Part shown: positions 59,742 to 64,000 of the stretch, piece by piece
How the letters are laid out: each line of letters opens with the position of its first letter
Position numbering within the stretch: the first letter of the stretch is position 1
Assembly (NCBI RefSeq): GCF_008831285.2
Contig: NC_045138.2
Location: forward strand, 21,051,934 to 21,115,933
Reading direction: 5' to 3'
Length of the DNA stretch: 64,000 nucleotides
Source: Nymphaea colorata
Taxonomy: Eukaryota; Streptophyta; Magnoliopsida; Nymphaeales; Nymphaeaceae
Notes under the pieces: generated by a model
Database searches by the model: none
The model's input: the letters and a program-made list of their open reading frames with translations, nothing else
Told to the model about the DNA's origin: nothing
Translations under genes and position numbers: made by a program

Positions 59742-62048
59742 GTATGAAATTATGTTGAAATTCTGGTACAAGCTGTTGATTTCGTTGGTTTTATTGTGTT
59801 TCTGAGCTCAATCCACTATTTCAACCCCAATTTTTGCTGTGCGGAATCAATTTCTAGGTATGAGCCTTGCCTGGTATTTTCTTCTGTACTTCGATAATCC
59901 ATTTCTTTGATTGGTGAAATCTTCATTATAAATTGGGAAGCATGTGGCAACTCCATCTTGTGCGGATGTTTTAGCTATTGACGATGCTTCGTGTATACAG
60001 TCGGTTATCATAATTATACATAAGAAAGTCTGGCGTTTGAACTTTTACATAGATAAACTGCTAGGATTTAGTTTGTGAATTGTGATAGTATTAGGCACTG
60101 ACGTTGGGGTAAACTTGTCCCATTAGCATTCCGAGTCCATCCCACGAAAGAGATGAATTGGAAAAAGGAAAATTGTATTTATCTCTAGTGAAAAACAAAC
60201 AATTATCTATAGATTAATTGCCAAAGGAATGTAGTGCGATCTAGCCATTTAAAATACTGAATCTGAAGCTGTGACTACTATAGCAGTACACGTAGATCTT
60301 GCACTGCTTTCTCATCGGTGTAATCCATAGTATGGAGTTGCACAGTTACAAAATGCCAAACCCTTAGAGCACTTCTGATTTTTCTTATCCTTACTGTACT
60401 AATGGCAATTGAACACATAGCGAGGAAGTTCTTCACCACCGTACATCTTTGTATACCTGAAACTGGATGCAAAAAGTCTGTGGGAAGAGGTCCAACTTTC
60501 TTCACCCATTTTTTGGGTGCAATTACTAAATGCACTGGGGGAAGCAATTTGTGGAGAATCTTAATATCTTATATGCCCCTAAGATCGGATTACCTTGTTT
60601 CTCTGGTGTTGGTCTGCTGGTACTTCTTTCATAGGGGTGAGTTTCCTTCTTCTCTTTCCATTTCTTTTCCAGATCTGCAATTTTTAGGTGTCTATACATC
60701 ATGAAAATTAAAAGAAGGGGATTACATCTCAAACCAACCACTGATAGCATAGCAGGTGAATGTTGAGCATGGTAGGTGAGTGTTGATGTGTCCGGCAAAG
60801 CTATTTGTGATTGATGCTGCTTAGAATAATTTGCCTGATCATGTTTAGATCAACTCTAGTAGCTTTCTGCATAGAAACAGACAAAAGAATCTGTTTTGTA
60901 GGATAAGAATTGAGCACTCCATGCTTTGATTTTGTGGTCTGGTTACAAGTGAAATGGGAACACTTGCTAATGCGACATGTCCTACATCTCTGAGATAATC
61001 AGAATCGGTAGAATTTGTAGGGCACAGGTTACTCAGCAATCTTTCTACGATCCATTTTAATGAGAATCTGTAGGGAGCTTTATTCGCATCTTGCACTTAT
61101 TGTGTTCCATGTGAAAATCCTCACCAGCTCTATTTGCAGACACTCAATATTATTCTCGAATCTCCTCTTGTCATCATATGGTCCCATGGCAAGTTCTTTT
61201 GTCTTCTTGGTGTTCTTGGAACTAGACAAACTTTTGTAAACATCAAATGGTTTAGCTTGTATCAGACATCATTGTTATGATCCATATGATCCTTGCTGTT
61301 AGATCTTTTTTCTTTGTTCAATGTGCATGTGGCTCACAGATGTGCATGCACAAGAAACTGATTTGGTCTAGTTTTTTCTTTTTCAATTGTTTATGATATG
61401 GTTTACTGAAACCTTGGTTGATGTCTGAAGTTCATTGAACTGAATCCTTTATTGGTAGTGTTCTTTTTTCCTTTTTTTTCTTCTTCTTTTTGGCTTGAGT
61501 ATCTTGAGTAAGTCTGATTTTTAGTTCCTCTTTGGTTCTTTTTCCTAAAGTTGCAGCTTATAGTTTCTTGCACTAATTAGCTCACTGGCACACTGCCTAC
61601 TTTTTCGTTAGTTGCTTAATTGTTCAATGACGCTATTTGCAGGAATGCTTAAGCCCGTTTGATTATTGTGACATTGTTACATCAACAACCCACAAAAGCC
61701 TCCGGGGCCCAAGAGGTGGTATAATCTTCTACAGGAAGGGGGTAAGACCAAAGAGACGAGGATTATGCAGTTATCCATCGGCTGAAAATGAGCAGTACGA
61801 TTTTGAAGAGAGGATAAATTTTGCTGTTTTCCCATCATTACAAGGTGGGCCTCACAATAATCATATTGCTGCTCTAGCAGTAGCCTTAAAACAGATTGCC
61901 AGCCCTGAGTACAAAGCTTACATGCAACAAGTGAAGAGAAATGCTCAAGCTTTTGCAGCTGCTTTGCTGAGAAGAAAATGTCGGCTTGTCACTGGAGGCA
62001 CCGACAACCATTTGCTGTTATGGGATTTAAGGCCTTTGGGTTTAACAG
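58692..62048 (+). CDS. SHM7: Serine hydroxymethyltransferase, SHM6/SHM7 class, 5' part (runs off right edge)
   Basis: SHMT interconverts serine and glycine while loading tetrahydrofolate with a one-carbon unit, using PLP. Exon 1 58692..59741 (350 codons) and exon 2 61643..62048 (135 codons plus one base), both GT-AG. Residues 1 to about 115 form the long N-terminal extension of plant SHM6/SHM7, with a basic MRLKRRK cluster near 80-86 that could direct nuclear import. The catalytic domain follows: [11 protein letters not shown] near 157, [20 protein letters not shown], then [14 protein letters not shown] in exon 2 with the PLP lysine at residue 368. Exon 2 ends LRPLGLTG. About 110 residues remain, beyond the window. 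Arabidopsis SHM7 (MSA1) is nuclear and supports SAM supply and DNA methylation; that role is inferred for this gene. Confidence 0.94.
59742..61642 (+). other. SHM intron 1 (1.9 kb)
   Basis: Pyrimidine-rich toward the acceptor. No nested gene or transposon was recognised. Confidence 0.85.
61643..62048 (+). CDS. SHM7: SHM exon 2
   Basis: Acceptor TATTTGCAG, then [19 protein letters not shown], through [20 protein letters not shown] to LRPLGLTG. Donor GTAAAC in phase 1. Confidence 0.95.
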
Positions 62049-64000
62049 GTAAACATTGACTTTCGTCTTTTGACTTCATAATCCCTTCATTGGATAGTTT
62101 TGGAGTAATTACTAAATGAAATAAACCAAATGCTCAGGCAGTAAACGTTTCCCAATTTTATATATTTTATTTCTGCTTTTTTCTGCGGATCGGTTAAAGT
62201 TTTGGGTAGCTCACCAGTATAGACACTGCTTTAGAAATATTTCTTTTCAAAAAGCAAAGGCAAAATTATCACAGTATGTTCATATAAAGTATGACATAAA
62301 TATCTGAGAATTTCCTGAAATTCTTGTAGAATAACAATTAGGTCTTTTAAGAATTACAACATGGCTGCCTATTTTGGTTTAGTTAATTTTTTCCTTATTG
62401 TAAGGGTATATTTACATCTCTTCTTAAGAATCACTGGGTAGTCATCATGCAAACTTTTCCTTTTCTCTACGTGCTTTTTTTTCTTGTGAAATAATATAAA
62501 AGTTTAGCATCCTGGGCAATTTCCATAACTGAGATACTTGCTACTCTAATGATAGATGTCCACGTCACTAATTTTTCTGAGGGTGTGCATTCTCTCACAC
62601 ACACCCAAAATTTGATCTGCCATGGTTGATCTTAATAATGTGGCCCACTATGCAGAAGAGGTTTTTCTTAATAGGTGTATGAACTACTAGGACCCATGAT
62701 CTATGTTTTTTCTTGAATGCAAACCGTAATAATGTCAGGGATGTATTTTGAGAATCTCATGGCTCATGCTGCTAATATCAAAGCAATATGAAACATTTTT
62801 TACAGGAAAATCTTGTGATATTTACAAAATGTCGCCAAAAGTATTTCTTGAGATAGTAGTATGATGATTTTCATTTTTTACAAATTTTTTTGATGCATTA
62901 TCAGTGTGTGTTTACATTTTTTGTTTATTTTTAAAATTTTAAAATGATTTCAAATTTATCAATATGTTTTTAAGATCATCAGTAGAGACCTCTTAATTCC
63001 ATAATTTTTTAAGTTTATTTGTTTTCCTGAATTCCTGGGATTTTCCCAAGAAAAACAAGTTTGTCAAGCGATAGACTAGGAAAATGTTGCCGATAAAGCT
63101 GGAGAACAATATTTGTGGCTATAGGACTGTGAACACATTGGTCCAATTAGAAGTGCATTTTACAGAACAAGATGTGTACTTCCTAACACTGGACAGCATT
63201 CTTTGGTGTGGTAATTCTTTTCTTGTTTACCTAGCTTTAGCATGTTTAATATCAGGTGAAATGCCTAAGCATTTGAAAAGTTTTTGTATAAATCTACACA
63301 AGACCTCAAAAGTTGGAGACTATCTGCCCCACTTGTTATAATCATTTTTCCCCTTGAATTCAGGAAAGTTGTTTGCCTAATCTTTTTTTAATGTTTAGGA
63401 AGAAGTTTTTCCTATTTCCTCTGTATTTCCAGTTGCATACCATATTACAGTAAATAGACATGTAAAGAGGGAAGCTAATAATATGATTTTGATGAACACT
63501 GGTTCCTTGTGGACCTCTAAAAATGCCAATAGTTTTTGCATGCAATAGGGTGACAACAAAAAGTAATATCCACCTAGAAAGGTTTCTTCGAGTAATGTGC
63601 TCATAGATTTTCAACTTTGATAATCTGGTGATTTATATGCTTGTTGGATAAATTATGATGTAAAACTAACACTGTTTTGAACTGCCTTTTAAATGTCTGT
63701 GAGGACATCATAAAACTGCGCTATGGCTCTAATGTTTGTTTTACAAGTTAAAGCTTCATAGCAATGCTTATAATTTAGTTTATAGATGCTTCAGTTTGTT
63801 GAGTTGGGAATACATGGCAAGAACTCTGAAACTTCAGAAAAATGTTCCACTTCACGATTGTCTTGGTTAAGGCTTTTTCTTGGTTAAGGCTTCTGCTTTG
63901 GCCTTTGGTTCAGGTTCTCTTTTGCTTTGACTTGCATCCCTTAGCTGTGATGTTTCTCAATATGCTTGGTGTGGACTTCAGTTTTATTTTTCACCCATTA
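62049..64000 (+). other. SHM intron 2, first 1.95 kb
   Basis: No stretch resembling the expected next SHMT segment (NKVEKVCD-like, then GDSSAL-like) occurs before the right edge, so the intron continues beyond the window. A small run of ACACAC near 62597 is the only simple repeat. Confidence 0.75.

Overview
The window is nuclear DNA from a flowering plant. The evidence is GT-AG introns with kilobase introns, plant-only gene families, a plant S-adenosylmethionine decarboxylase (SAMDC) leader peptide, and AT-rich intergenic DNA full of small hAT-type transposons and long (TA)n runs. GC-rich, intronless or first-exon coding blocks fit a monocot or early-diverging angiosperm, but I cannot name the species.

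Layout. (1) 1-2.44 kb is a rearranged SAMDC locus. A complete, spliced regulatory upstream-ORF pair lies on the minus strand, head to head with a plus-strand SAMDC body that has one frameshift. It is followed by the first exons of a minus-strand kelch-repeat gene whose remaining exons are not seen. (2) 2.4-16.9 kb is intergenic: several 8-bp-flanked hAT elements, an inverted pair of AT-rich MITEs, and a diverged tandem segmental duplication (about 11.04-13.30 and 13.59-15.09 kb) in which only the first unit carries a TRIM-like retroelement. (3) 16.95-20.01 kb holds an intronless MCTP gene of the QUIRKY/FTIP class (four C2 domains plus membrane anchor, minus strand). (4) 20.0-28.8 kb is intergenic. 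(5) 28.87-36.56 kb is a four-exon chloroplast NFU iron-sulfur scaffold gene (minus strand). (6) 38.49-42.00 kb is a two-exon minimal GNAT acetyltransferase gene (plus strand), with a Ty1/copia remnant in its intron. (7) 42-58.7 kb is repeat-dominated: an 85-89 bp tandem array, MITEs, a 190-bp near-perfect hairpin, and a hAT-flanked element carrying a captured phenylalanine ammonia-lyase fragment. (8) 58.69 kb to the right edge is the 5' part of a long-N-terminus serine hydroxymethyltransferase gene of the SHM6/SHM7 class.

The genes do not form an operon-like system. SAMDC consumes S-adenosylmethionine and the SHM7 class feeds one-carbon units toward it, but I treat their co-occurrence as chance. 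The most unusual points are the SAMDC leader facing away from the SAMDC body with a 50/51 inverted repeat at the junction, the PAL-carrying hAT element with a perfect target-site duplication, and the 190-bp hairpin. I ran no database search; family names come from recognised motifs.
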